A stretch of 57,519 nt of DNA, from contig JAFLCL010000024.1 in assembly GCA_017303575.1 (NCBI GenBank), forward strand, positions 1-57,519, given 5' to 3'. The first letter of the stretch is position 1; each line of letters opens with the position of its first letter. This document shows positions 47,145 through 55,992 of this stretch, piece after piece. The notes beneath the pieces were generated by a model. The model saw nothing but the letters and a program-made list of their open reading frames with translations, searched no databases and had not been told where the DNA came from. This DNA comes from Deltaproteobacteria bacterium. Its GTDB lineage: Bacteria; Myxococcota_A; Polyangia; Polyangiales; Sandaracinaceae. A program made the position numbers and the translations under genes.

Positions 47145-48944
47145 ATGTCCCTCGTCCGGTTCGTCCCCCTCGCCTTCGTCCTCGTCGCGTGCGGTGCGGC
47201 TTCGCCTCGCACCTCGACTGCCCTCCACGACGCGCCCATCGAAGACGCTGCGGCGGGTGTGCACGACGAGGCGCTGGCGTCGTTGCTCAGGGAGCACTGG
47301 GCGGCGGCGCTCGAAGAGGATCCCGTCCTCGGCACGCTCACCGGGGATCACCGCCGCGATGGCGAGATGCCGGACCCGAGCCCCGCTGCCGAAGCGAGGC
47401 GACGCGCGGCGCGCGCGACGTTCTTGGCGCGGGCTCGCTCGCTCACGGTGGAGCGTGATTCGGATCGCCTCACGCTCGCGCTCTTCATCGACGCGCTCGA
47501 AGCCGAGACGGGCTCGGAGGTGTGCGAGGAGCAGTCCTGGAGCGCCTCCGCGATGGACAATCCCATCGTCGCGCTCAACCGCGTCGCGCCCATCCACGCG
47601 TTCGACACGGTCGCGCAGGGGCGCGCGTATCTCTCTCGCCTCGCGGCGTGGGCGCCCTTCACCGATCAGGTCACGGCCAACCTCGTCGAGGGCGCCTCGC
47701 GCGGCCTCGTGGCGCCGCACGCTACGCTCGAGCGGCTCGTGACCTTCGGGCGCGGCGCGCTCGCGTCGCCCGTGGAGGAGTGGGTCGCGTACCAAGCACC
47801 GGCGGCGGCGATCGAGGGCTGGTCCGAAGGCGATCGTGTCGCGTTCCTCGCGGAGCTGCGCACCGTGCTCGAGGGTGAGGTGCGCCCGGCCTTTCAGCGC
47901 TACGTCGATCGCATCGAGGCCGAGGTGCTTCCCCACGGACGAGATGCCGCGCACGAGGGCATCGCGTCGTTGCCCAACGGCGCTGCCTGCTACGCGGCGG
48001 AGATCCGTCGCCACACCACGGCCGTTCGCACGGCCGACGAGATCCACCAGCTCGGGCTCTCGGAGATCGCGCGCACCGACGCGCGCTTGCTCGAGCTCGG
48101 CGGACCTCACTTCGCCTCGAGCACCGTCGCGGACGTGCTCGAGCACCTGCGAAGTGATCCTGCGCTCGGCTACGCGAACGGCGACGAGATCTTGGCGGAC
48201 GCGACGGCGCGGGTGCGGCAAGCCGAGGCCCGCGCGCCGTCGTTCTTCGGCCTGCGCGCAGAGACCGCGTGCGAGGTACGGCCCGTGCCCGCGAGCGAGG
48301 CCCCGAGCGCCGGCTTCGCGTTCTACGTGCCCGGCGCGCCCGATGGATCACGGGCCGGCATCTACTACGTGAACACAGCGGAGCCCGCGTCGCGTCGCCG
48401 TCATCTCGTCGCCGCTGTCACTGCGCACGAGGCGGTGCCCGGTCATCACTTCCAGATCACGGTGGCCTACGGTCTGCCCGCGATGCCTGCGTTCCGCCGC
48501 TATGCGGAGTTCACGGCCTACGTGGAGGGCTGGGGCCTTTATGCCGAGCGACTCGCCGACGAGATGGGCCTCTACCACGATGAGGTGGATCGCCTCGGCG
48601 CCATCGATCTCGAGGCGTTCCGCGCGGCGCGCCTCGTGGTGGACACTGGCCTTCACGCGATGGGCTGGAGTCGAGCCCAGGCCGAGACGTACCTGCGTGA
48701 GCACACCTCGATGTCGGCGGATCTGATCGTCAACGAGGTGGATCGCTACCTCAATTGGCCAGGCCAGGCGCTCGCCTACAAGGTGGGACAGCTCGCGTTC
48801 CTCGCCTCGCGCGCCGAGGCCGAGGCCGCGCTGGGCGACCGATTCGATGCGCGGGCGTTCCACGATCGGGTGCTCGGTCTGGGCCCGGTGAGCCTCACAG
48901 TGCTCGAGGCCGCGGTCCGCGAGTGGATCGCCACCCAACGTTGA
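47145..48944 (+). CDS. DUF885 metallopeptidase-like lipoprotein
   Basis: This 599-residue lipoprotein (lipobox VLVAC) has the zinc motif HEAVPGH (428-433 for HExxxH) and the downstream EGWGLYAERLADEM that supplies the third ligand. It also has family blocks such as GIYYVNT and YLNWPGQALAYKVGQ. DUF885 proteins are probably periplasmic Zn carboxypeptidases. A promoter within 47060-47144 is expected. Confidence 0.88.
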   Translation: MSLVRFVPLAFVLVACGAASPRTSTALHDAPIEDAAAGVHDEALASLLREHWAAALEEDPVLGTLTGDHRRDGEMPDPSPAAEARRRAARATFLARARSLTVERDSDRLTLALFIDALEAETGSEVCEEQSWSASAMDNPIVALNRVAPIHAFDTVAQGRAYLSRLAAWAPFTDQVTANLVEGASRGLVAPHATLERLVTFGRGALASPVEEWVAYQAPAAAIEGWSEGDRVAFLAELRTVLEGEVRPAFQRYVDRIEAEVLPHGRDAAHEGIASLPNGAACYAAEIRRHTTAVRTADEIHQLGLSEIARTDARLLELGGPHFASSTVADVLEHLRSDPALGYANGDEILADATARVRQAEARAPSFFGLRAETACEVRPVPASEAPSAGFAFYVPGAPDGSRAGIYYVNTAEPASRRRHLVAAVTAHEAVPGHHFQITVAYGLPAMPAFRRYAEFTAYVEGWGLYAERLADEMGLYHDEVDRLGAIDLEAFRAARLVVDTGLHAMGWSRAQAETYLREHTSMSADLIVNEVDRYLNWPGQALAYKVGQLAFLASRAEAEAALGDRFDARAFHDRVLGLGPVSLTVLEAAVREWIATQR

Positions 48945-49248
48945 TCGCCGGCTCTCTCAGTCAGAGACCGTGGGAATTGTCTCTCGGGGGGCGCCATGCG
49001 GCGGGGTTGCGAAGCAACCCCTGGAGCAGGAGCGAAGCGACGAGGTGAGCGACGGGGAGCTCGAGGGGCCAGAGGTCCCTCGAACCAGACCAACTCAGGG
49101 AGCGAGAAACAATCGACTCACGGCGTGAAGGGACGCGGTGGTGGGGGGTCCAGGGCGAGTTCCGCAGGCCGAAGGCCGAGGATGTTTGAGCATCGGACCC
49201 CCCTCCGCCGCGGCCCGACTCGAAGCACGGGGATTCTTTCTCGCTCTC
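48945..49248. other. Non-coding region with two stem-loops
   Basis: No gene was supported between the DUF885 and uppP genes, which are convergent. Two stable hairpins stand out: 49003-49021 (GGGGTTGC / GCAACCCC) and a long one at 49134-49212. They likely end transcription from both sides. Confidence 0.6.
49134..49212. terminator. Long stem-loop at the convergent gene ends
   Basis: The arms 49134-49151 and 49195-49212 pair over 18 bases with one mismatch and one G-U. The 43-base loop holds an inner hairpin GGCC-GAA-GGCC (49167-49177). A TTCTTTC run lies just right. Bidirectional terminator is the simplest reading; a small structured RNA is the alternative. Confidence 0.5.
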
Positions 49249-50058
49249 TCAGATGACGTTCGCGAGCACGAGCGCGCTCACGATCGCGGCCGCGATCAGG
49301 CGCCACGCGGCGAAGATCGCGAGGGTGCGCTTCTCGAGCCAGCGGACCATCAGCTCGGCGGAGATCGCTGCTGTGATCAGCGCGGCGACGAAGCCTGCGG
49401 CGAGTGGGAGCGGACCGTAGGCTTCGAGCATCTCGCGGCCATGGCCCACGATCGAGTACGCGGTGGCTGCGCCGAGCGTGATCAGGCCGAGCAAGAACGA
49501 GAGCTCCACGGCCGCCGTCATCGACAAGCCCACGAGCAGGCCGCCCACGAGCGTCGCGAAGCTGCGGCTCGTGCCGGGCCACATCGCGACGCACTGCGCG
49601 AGGCCCACGAGGAACGCGCTCTTCGCGTCGAGCGAGTCCAGGCCCCGGCCCTCGCGTGAGGGCGGCTTGATCGTGAGCCCGATCATCACGACGCCGCCGA
49701 TCGTCCACGCGATCACGATCGGCCAGGGACCGAACAGATACGACTCGATGAGATCGTCGAACAGCAAGCCCAGCACCGCCGCGGGCAGGAACGCCACGAG
49801 CAGCATGCGCGTGAGCTTCGCGCCCTCGGCGCTCTTGCCCACGAGGCCCGCGAGCATCGTCTGGATGCGCGCACGGTAGAGCCCGAGCACCGCCACGATC
49901 GCGCCGAGCTGGATCGCGATCGCGAACGCGTTCGAGGCCTCGTCCTCGGGCAGGCCCATCAGGCGCTGCGTCACGAGCAAGTGACCCGTCGAGCTCACGG
50001 GGAGGAACTCCGTGAGGCCCTCGACGAGGCCGAGGACGATGGCTTGCCAGAGCTCCAC
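49249..50058 (-). CDS. uppP: Undecaprenyl-diphosphatase (UppP/BacA)
   Basis: This 269-residue protein has eight membrane segments with the two signature motifs VEGLTEFLPVSSTGHL (12-27) and MWPGTSRSF (about 161-169). It removes a phosphate from undecaprenyl diphosphate to recycle the lipid carrier of cell-wall synthesis, and gives bacitracin resistance. The stop of the next lipoprotein lies 4 bases away, so they may be co-transcribed. Confidence 0.96.
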   Translation of the reverse strand: MELWQAIVLGLVEGLTEFLPVSSTGHLLVTQRLMGLPEDEASNAFAIAIQLGAIVAVLGLYRARIQTMLAGLVGKSAEGAKLTRMLLVAFLPAAVLGLLFDDLIESYLFGPWPIVIAWTIGGVVMIGLTIKPPSREGRGLDSLDAKSAFLVGLAQCVAMWPGTSRSFATLVGGLLVGLSMTAAVELSFLLGLITLGAATAYSIVGHGREMLEAYGPLPLAAGFVAALITAAISAELMVRWLEKRTLAIFAAWRLIAAAIVSALVLANVI

Positions 50059-50061
50059 GCG

Positions 50062-51552
50062 TCAGTCGGGGACGAAGCAGAGGTCCACGCGCGCGGTCTG
50101 GATCTCGTCGCGCGACGCGCGCGCGAGGCCGAGCGTGAGCCTGCCGGTGGTGGGGTCCCCGACGAGATCGACGGCCACCTCGCGCGTGTCGGGCATGGGG
50201 AGCGCCGGGATGGCGATCGTACGCACCGAGCGGGGCACGGTCGGCGTGCACGCGGTTCCGCGCGTGCAGATCTCGAGGCTCCCCACGCGGAACGCGTCGG
50301 GCGCCGTGGTCGCGAGGAACACCGAGCGCGACGTCACGCCGGTCACTGCGACCGTCCTCTGCTCCATGCCCTCGACCTCGATCTGGGGAGAAGGGGTCAT
50401 GGTGGTGAACGAGCACTCGGTCGGATCCGTGCAGCTGGCGAGCCCCACGGCGAGGCGCACGCCGGCCGAGATCCCCACCGCCCCGAGCGCGACGATGACC
50501 GCGTCGCCCTCGAGTCGCGCGACGGCGAGCTGGCCCACGTTCAGCGAGCCGACGTCGAACTCTTGGGGGTCGTGGTTCGAGCCGAAGTCGCGCACGTCGC
50601 CGGCCCAGAGCAGGAACGGGTTCGACTCGGTCATGTCGTTGGGCACGAGCGCTGCGCCGCGGCCCGACGCGAAGAGCGTGGCTGTCGGGGAGGCGGCGCG
50701 CTCGTGGTACGTGGCGATGTGACTCCCGAAGGACGTGTCGCCGCCGACGTCGAGGACCACCCGCCCACCCATGCCCGCTGCGCCCCAGCGGGCACTGAAC
50801 CCCAGGAACGCTTCGCCGGGGCTCACGAGGACCAGCACCGGCGGGCCAGCCGGCATCAGCGCGTCGTAGCCCGATGCGTCCAGCGCCCCGAAGAAGCGCG
50901 ACGTCGTGAGCTCGACCGCATCGTCGCTCAGCTCGTAGCGCCTGCCGCCCTCGTCGTCGTAGCCGACGAGCGAGACGCGGCTTCCCTCGAAGCGCGCTGC
51001 GTCGTACCTCCGCAACCCGGGCGCCGCGACGGCCCCGAGGAGCACGTCGGAAGGTGTGCCCGCTCCGAAGCGCGCGTAGCGAACCGCGGCGCCGCCGTCA
51101 CTCGACACGTAGAAGACGTGCAGCGCCGAGGGCCCGACGAACGCACGGAGCGTGTGGTCGAAGCTGGTGGCGCGGAGGTTCTGCACCACGAAGCGTTCGT
51201 CGGGCTCGCAGTCCCACGCCATCCCCGAGACGCGCTCGACGCAAGCGCGATGCTGCAGTCCGTCCCCGTCGGAGTCGCAGGGCTCGCAGAGGGAGCGGGT
51301 GCGGTTGCAGAACTGGTCTGCGCTGCAGCCGTCGTCGTCCGTGCACGTGAGCGTCCAGGCGTCTTCATCCGGATCGTGCGCGTCGGGCCCTCCCGGAGCG
51401 TCCTCCTCGCCGGAGGGGGCGTCGGTCTCCGTGAGCGCAGCGTCGAGCTCCTCACCTCCGGTGTAGCGCCCGCCTCCGAAGAGTGCGGAGCAGCCTGCCG
51501 TCAGGGCGGCGAGCGCGAGCCCGCCAGCCGCGAGTCCCTGCTTCGTGCTCAT
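50062..51552 (-). CDS. Large lipoprotein with beta-propeller-like repeats
   Basis: This 496-residue protein has the lipobox ALTAGC and a Glu/Asp/Pro linker. A short Cys-rich module follows (CTDDDGCSADQFCN, CEPCDSDGDG), then a long beta-rich region with repeated DAL, VVLDVGG and LEGDAVIVALGA strands, likely propeller blades. No enzymatic motif. Its ATG overlaps the TGA of the upstream TPR gene (TGATG), so it is coupled to it. Confidence 0.8.
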   Translation of the reverse strand: MSTKQGLAAGGLALAALTAGCSALFGGGRYTGGEELDAALTETDAPSGEEDAPGGPDAHDPDEDAWTLTCTDDDGCSADQFCNRTRSLCEPCDSDGDGLQHRACVERVSGMAWDCEPDERFVVQNLRATSFDHTLRAFVGPSALHVFYVSSDGGAAVRYARFGAGTPSDVLLGAVAAPGLRRYDAARFEGSRVSLVGYDDEGGRRYELSDDAVELTTSRFFGALDASGYDALMPAGPPVLVLVSPGEAFLGFSARWGAAGMGGRVVLDVGGDTSFGSHIATYHERAASPTATLFASGRGAALVPNDMTESNPFLLWAGDVRDFGSNHDPQEFDVGSLNVGQLAVARLEGDAVIVALGAVGISAGVRLAVGLASCTDPTECSFTTMTPSPQIEVEGMEQRTVAVTGVTSRSVFLATTAPDAFRVGSLEICTRGTACTPTVPRSVRTIAIPALPMPDTREVAVDLVGDPTTGRLTLGLARASRDEIQTARVDLCFVPD

Positions 51553-52325
51553 CAGAACGCTCCCGAGAGCATCACGCCGTTCACCTGCCCCGCCACGGGA
51601 GAGATGCGCAGCGACGCAATGTCGGCGCTCGCGCTGCTGCCGGTCGGGACGAAGAGGAAGACGGTTCCCACGATCGCGCCCGCGAGCGAGACGCCCCAGC
51701 TGATGTCCGAGACGAGCGCGTAGGTGCCGAGCGAGCTCACCTCGCTCTCGGGACACGTGCGCGACTCCGCGCAAGGAAGGCCGCTCACGCGTCCGTCCTC
51801 GGCGAAGAGGAGGCCGGTGAAGATCGCGCCCGCGATCAGGCCCACGCCTGCGATGGAGAAGCCCACGATCGCAGGGACGTTCGTCGAGTCACCGGTGCTG
51901 GGCGGGGGCTGCTCGGGCCGCGTCTCGGTGGGTGTCACCGTCGTCGTGGTGTCCGTGGCCTGCGCCTCCCGCTGATCGCGTCGGGTGCGGAGGTTCGCGA
52001 GGCGCAGCTCGAGGGCTGCGCGGTTCTCGATCTCGGTGACCTCGTTCAGGTAGCGCTCGAGGTAGGTGATCGCCTCGTCGAGGTTCTCGAGCTGCTGGTA
52101 GCAGAGCGAGATGTTGAAGAAGAGCTGCGGGCGCTGGCTCAGTCGGTAGGCGGACTGGAACTCGCGGAGCGCGCTCTCGTAGTCGGCCTGCTCGTAGTAC
52201 GAAGCCGCCACCTGGTAGTGCAGGCGCGCTTGCTCGTCCGACGACTGCTGTGCCGACACCGGCGTCGCGAGCATCACCACCAACGCGCTCGCCGCCAGCG
52301 CGAGAAGCCAACCCTGACCGTTCAT
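51552..52325 (-). CDS. Secreted/membrane TPR protein, paralogue of the 1.4-kb gene
   Basis: This 257-residue protein has a signal peptide (cut near VSAQQ), two to three TPR helices (RLHYQVAASYYEQADYESAL, NISLCYQQLENLDEAITYL), a Thr/Pro linker (TDTTTTVTPTETRPEQ) and two membrane segments. The order of parts is the same as in 1396-2388. It is translationally coupled to the large lipoprotein downstream, so an envelope complex is plausible. Confidence 0.8.
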   Translation of the reverse strand: MNGQGWLLALAASALVVMLATPVSAQQSSDEQARLHYQVAASYYEQADYESALREFQSAYRLSQRPQLFFNISLCYQQLENLDEAITYLERYLNEVTEIENRAALELRLANLRTRRDQREAQATDTTTTVTPTETRPEQPPPSTGDSTNVPAIVGFSIAGVGLIAGAIFTGLLFAEDGRVSGLPCAESRTCPESEVSSLGTYALVSDISWGVSLAGAIVGTVFLFVPTGSSASADIASLRISPVAGQVNGVMLSGAF

Positions 52326-52430
52326 CCGCTCCTCCGAATCGGCCCCTCGGGCCGCGCGGCATCATAGCGGAATGGACGCGGCGGGCGCTCGTTCGCCGTC
52401 GGTCGTGGGGCGCCGGGGGCTCTTGGTCGC

Positions 52431-54416
52431 TCAAGGATCCGTCGGCGTGATGACCACGATCTTCGTGGTGTCGTCCGCGGGGACCACCGTGCTCCGCGGC
52501 GGGTTCAGCCATGCCTCTTCGCCCGCGCTCGCGTCGCCTTCTTCGAGACGCTGGCGATCGAGCTGGGTGCGCGAAGGATGAGGCCGCGGATCGGGGTGCA
52601 CGCCGAGCGCGATCTCACCGCGCGCGCGGGCGGCCGCCATCACGTCGGCGAAGGTCGCCTCGGCGGGCACGTACTCGTGCCGATCGCGGAGCACGACGCG
52701 AGCCGTCACGCCCGACAGGAGCGCGTCGTAGATGGGGAACGCGTCGGGATCGAGGACGCCCTGCGCGAGCAGCATCGCGGTCACGTCCGAGCTCACCACA
52801 GCATCGCCGGGACGGGGCTCCACGTGCATGGCCGAGCGTGGATCCCGCACCTCCGTCACGAGGCGCGCGCCGCGCTCGCCGGGCGAGTCCGTGAGCCACT
52901 TCTTCACCGCCTTGCGCAGCCGGAGCAGCATGGCGAGCGCGCTCGCGTCGCCGTTCACGTCGTCGACGCCCTCTTCGCCGAGGATCACGATCGCGTCGGC
53001 CGCGCACAGCTCGGGGCTGCCCTCGCGCGCGAGGGCCACGGCCGACCGCATGCGATGCGCGACCTCGATCGCACGCCCCTTCGGTCGCTCGTCGCGCGCG
53101 CTCGCGATCATCCGCACGATGTCGGGCACCTCGTGATCGGTGAGCACGTCGATGCGAGACGTCCGCGGCAGGATGCGACCGAGCTCGGCGAGCAGGTGCG
53201 GTAGCGTCGCGTTGTGCCCGAGGATCACCACACGCTCGGGCTGCGCGGGCTTGGGGGCCGCGACAGCGGGCGCAGGAGGCAGCGTGCCCTCGAAGCGGGC
53301 CCGTCCGCGGCCCTCTGCGATCACGACGAGGCGATCGTCGCGCTCCAGCGTGAGCGAAGGATCGCGGGGCGCGAGCAGCGGGCGGCCCGCGCGCATCAGG
53401 CCGACGAGGATCGCGCCCTCGACGCGCGCGTGTGCGAGGCCGAACGTGCGGCCGACCAAGTCGGCGGGCACGTCCTCGAAGTAGACCTCGCAGCCGTCGA
53501 ACGCGAGGAGGTGTCGCAGGACGAAGTAGAGCGCGTCGTGTCGCGCGCTCTGCGCGAGGATCTGCGCGACCACGCGGTCGGTGGCGATCACGCGCGTCGA
53601 GACCGCCCCCGAGCCTGCGATGCCGGGCGCCACGGCGAGGTCGAGCAGCTCGCGCGCCTCGTCGTGCCGAGCCTCGACGAGCACACGCCCGCGCCACGTC
53701 TCGGGCAAGACGCGGTGCAGGGCGAGCAGCACCGCGAGCGTCCAGCGCACGGACTCTTCGTCCGACAGCGCGGCGGGCGGAAGCACCACGATCGCCCGCG
53801 CTCGATCGGCCGCGACGCGCACCAGCGCCAGCTCTTGTCGCGGATCGCCCGTACGCACGATCGTCGAGAGCCGCTGACCCGCGACGCTCTTCACCGCGCG
53901 CAGGGACAGCTCCACCTGTGCCTTGTCGGTGGTCGCGAGCACGACGACCTTGGCGCGCTGCTGTGAGCGCGCGAGCTCGCGCACGAAGAGCGGCGTGTTG
54001 GGCGCGTAGCCGAGCACGAGCACGTGATCACGCTCGACGACGGGCAAGAGGCCGCCGCGCATCTCTCCGATGCGGTCGGCCATCTTGCTCGTCAGCGCGG
54101 CGACGAGCAGCGACAAGACGAGGATGCCGGTGCCCGACACGAGCGCGCCCGCCACCCGACGGCCCGGAGGGTCGTTGGCCATGGTGCCGCCGTCGGCGAA
54201 GTGGGTGAGCGACCACCAGAGCTCGTCGGTGAACGAGGCGTCGTGCGGCGTCGCGTCGAGCGCCGTCGCGAGGCTCGCGAAGAGCGCGACGAGCATCGCC
54301 GTCAGCACCGCGACGAGCAGCACCTGCACGATGGGCGGCCACTCCAGCACCCGATCGACGCGGTAGACGAGCCACGTCCGCGCGACACGGATCCGGCGAC
54401 GCAGGTCTTCGAGCAC
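52431..54416 (-). CDS. CASTOR/POLLUX-like ion channel with RCK domains
   Basis: This 661-residue protein has an N-terminal pore: TM helix, pore helix ELWWSLTHFADGGTM with ADGGT (74-78) as the filter region, and a second TM. Two TrkA-N/RCK-like domains follow: VLVLGYAPNTPLFVRELA and VVILGHNATLPHLLAELG, with acidic ligands and LEEV-type breaks. CASTOR/POLLUX/DMI1 homologues are cation channels gated by Ca or nucleotides. Orientation is divergent from the FadR-type gene. Confidence 0.85.
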   Translation of the reverse strand: MLEDLRRRIRVARTWLVYRVDRVLEWPPIVQVLLVAVLTAMLVALFASLATALDATPHDASFTDELWWSLTHFADGGTMANDPPGRRVAGALVSGTGILVLSLLVAALTSKMADRIGEMRGGLLPVVERDHVLVLGYAPNTPLFVRELARSQQRAKVVVLATTDKAQVELSLRAVKSVAGQRLSTIVRTGDPRQELALVRVAADRARAIVVLPPAALSDEESVRWTLAVLLALHRVLPETWRGRVLVEARHDEARELLDLAVAPGIAGSGAVSTRVIATDRVVAQILAQSARHDALYFVLRHLLAFDGCEVYFEDVPADLVGRTFGLAHARVEGAILVGLMRAGRPLLAPRDPSLTLERDDRLVVIAEGRGRARFEGTLPPAPAVAAPKPAQPERVVILGHNATLPHLLAELGRILPRTSRIDVLTDHEVPDIVRMIASARDERPKGRAIEVAHRMRSAVALAREGSPELCAADAIVILGEEGVDDVNGDASALAMLLRLRKAVKKWLTDSPGERGARLVTEVRDPRSAMHVEPRPGDAVVSSDVTAMLLAQGVLDPDAFPIYDALLSGVTARVVLRDRHEYVPAEATFADVMAAARARGEIALGVHPDPRPHPSRTQLDRQRLEEGDASAGEEAWLNPPRSTVVPADDTTKIVVITPTDP

Positions 54417-54514
54417 GGCGGAGACTAGCGCCGCTCCGACCCGGCCCGCATCGAGTTGGGGACGGCAGCGTCACGGTTCGGTCACGCGCCGGGAGCCCGC
54501 TTGATCGATCGTGG

Positions 54515-54553
54515 AACTGGTCATACCACTTGCCTCAACTGGTTGAACCACTT
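54515..54553. promoter_or_regulatory. Two FadR-type operators, 22 bp apart
   Basis: AACTGGTCATACCACTT (54515-54531) and AACTGGTTGAACCACTT (54537-54553) share identical arms TGGT and ACCA and flanks, differing only in the central three bases. Their centres are 22 bp apart, about two turns of DNA. The TGGT-N3-ACCA form is the classical FadR/PdhR-class site, and the pair lies just ahead of the GntR gene. Confidence 0.9.
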
Positions 54554-54577
54554 TCGGATCGCCAGGAAACGCAAGCC

Positions 54578-55438
54578 ATGTACGACTCCAACCCAGCCCG
54601 ACGAAGCGTGGCGAGCACCGCGGCCGACGCGCTGCGTCTCCGCATCCTCACGGGCCGCTACCTCGCGGGGCAGACCCTGCCGGGGGAGCGCGAGCTGTCG
54701 GACGAGCTCGGTGTCTCGCGCCTCACGCTGCGCTCGGCCATCGCGCACCTCGAGGCCGAGGGGCTGCTCCGCGCGGTGCACGGCTCGGGCACGCGCGTGC
54801 TCGACTTTCGTCAGACCGGCGGCCTCGATCTCTTCGGTCACCTCGCGTCGCTCGTGCTCTCGGGCGCGGCGGTGCCGGGTGGGCTCGATCTGTTCGCGAG
54901 CTTGATGGAGCTGCGTCGCGCGGTGGCCATCGAGGCCGTGGGCCTGGCGACCGAGCGCGCGAGCGCCGACGAGCTCCGCGCGATGCGCGCCCACGTGGTC
55001 GCGATGGGCGCGCTCCTCGGTGACTCGCACGCGTTCATGGTGGCCGACCTCGCGTTCGCGCGGCTCATCGTGCGCGCGACGGGCAACCTCGCGTACGAGC
55101 TGCTCTTCAACTCGGTGGTGCGCACGGTGGAGGGCAACCGCGGCGTGGAGCTCGCGTTCTTCGCGAACGCCAAGGCCACCCTCGCGGTGTACGCGCGCCT
55201 GCTCGATCGCATGGAGGCTCGCGATCACGAGCGCGCGCGTGCGACGGCCGCGCGACTCCTGCACCGCCTCGATCGCACGACGGTCGACGCGCTGACGATG
55301 TTCCTGGCCGCGGTTCCGATGATTGCGCCAGGCGCGCCGATCGAGACGACGAAGAAGACGAAGACACGCAGCAAGGGCAGCAAGAAGGCGGACCCGCGCA
55401 CGGCCGCGAACAGCCGACGGAAGAGGGGTGGACGATGA
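54578..55438 (+). CDS. FadR-subfamily GntR regulator
   Basis: This 286-residue protein has a winged HTH (TAADALRLRILTGRYLAGQTLPGEREL, then LGVSRLTLRSAIAHLEAEGLL) and a helical FCD-type ligand domain with His/Asp residues typical for metal or acid binding. Its own operators lie upstream, so it likely regulates itself and the genes behind it. ATG 54578 has AGGA ahead. The tail is Lys-rich. It overlaps the next gene by ATGA. Confidence 0.92.
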   Translation: MYDSNPARRSVASTAADALRLRILTGRYLAGQTLPGERELSDELGVSRLTLRSAIAHLEAEGLLRAVHGSGTRVLDFRQTGGLDLFGHLASLVLSGAAVPGGLDLFASLMELRRAVAIEAVGLATERASADELRAMRAHVVAMGALLGDSHAFMVADLAFARLIVRATGNLAYELLFNSVVRTVEGNRGVELAFFANAKATLAVYARLLDRMEARDHERARATAARLLHRLDRTTVDALTMFLAAVPMIAPGAPIETTKKTKTRSKGSKKADPRTAANSRRKRGGR

Positions 55439-55992
55439 CCATGGCGATGACGTCGACGATGAGCTCGGCACTGCCGCTGACGCGGCTCGAGACCTTCTGG
55501 GCAGGCCTGGTGCTCCCGAGCTTCGCGGGCACCGACATGGGCTTCACGGTGGCCGAGGGTGAGGTGGACTACCTCTCGGGGCTCGCGCGCTTCATGGGCT
55601 CCGCGAGCGAGAAGGCCAAGCTCGGGATCCGCTTCGCGTTCTTCCTCGCGGTGACGACGCCCGTGTGGATCGGCGGTCGCTTCCGCGGCTTCGCGAGCCT
55701 CACCCGCGAGGAGCGCAGCGAGCACCTCGACGCGATGTCGCGCCACCGCATCTTCCTCGTGCGCGAGCTCTGCCTCTTGCTGAAGCTCATCGCATGCATG
55801 GCGATCTTCAGGGTGCCGAGCACCCGCGCGCGCACGGGCTACGACGGTGATCCTGCGCGCGAGCTGCCGAGCCGGTCGCGGCGTGCGCTCCCCGTGCTGA
55901 ACGCGCGTCGCGACGAGCCGATCAGCGGCGAGCGCGCCACGTCGAACAGTGAGCCGCCGATCCACGTCGAGAGCGCACGAGGTGCAGCATGA
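55435..55992 (+). CDS. Hypothetical helper protein of the GMC oxidoreductase
   Basis: This 185-residue protein overlaps the GntR gene by 4 bases and the GMC gene by 4 bases. It has helices and a hydrophobic segment (GIRFAFFLAVTTPVWIGG) and no signal peptide, and ends in an Arg/Ser tail. The position ahead of a GMC dehydrogenase recalls the small subunit of gluconate/sorbitol dehydrogenases, but the sequence is not clearly that family. Confidence 0.7.
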   Translation: MTMAMTSTMSSALPLTRLETFWAGLVLPSFAGTDMGFTVAEGEVDYLSGLARFMGSASEKAKLGIRFAFFLAVTTPVWIGGRFRGFASLTREERSEHLDAMSRHRIFLVRELCLLLKLIACMAIFRVPSTRARTGYDGDPARELPSRSRRALPVLNARRDEPISGERATSNSEPPIHVESARGAA

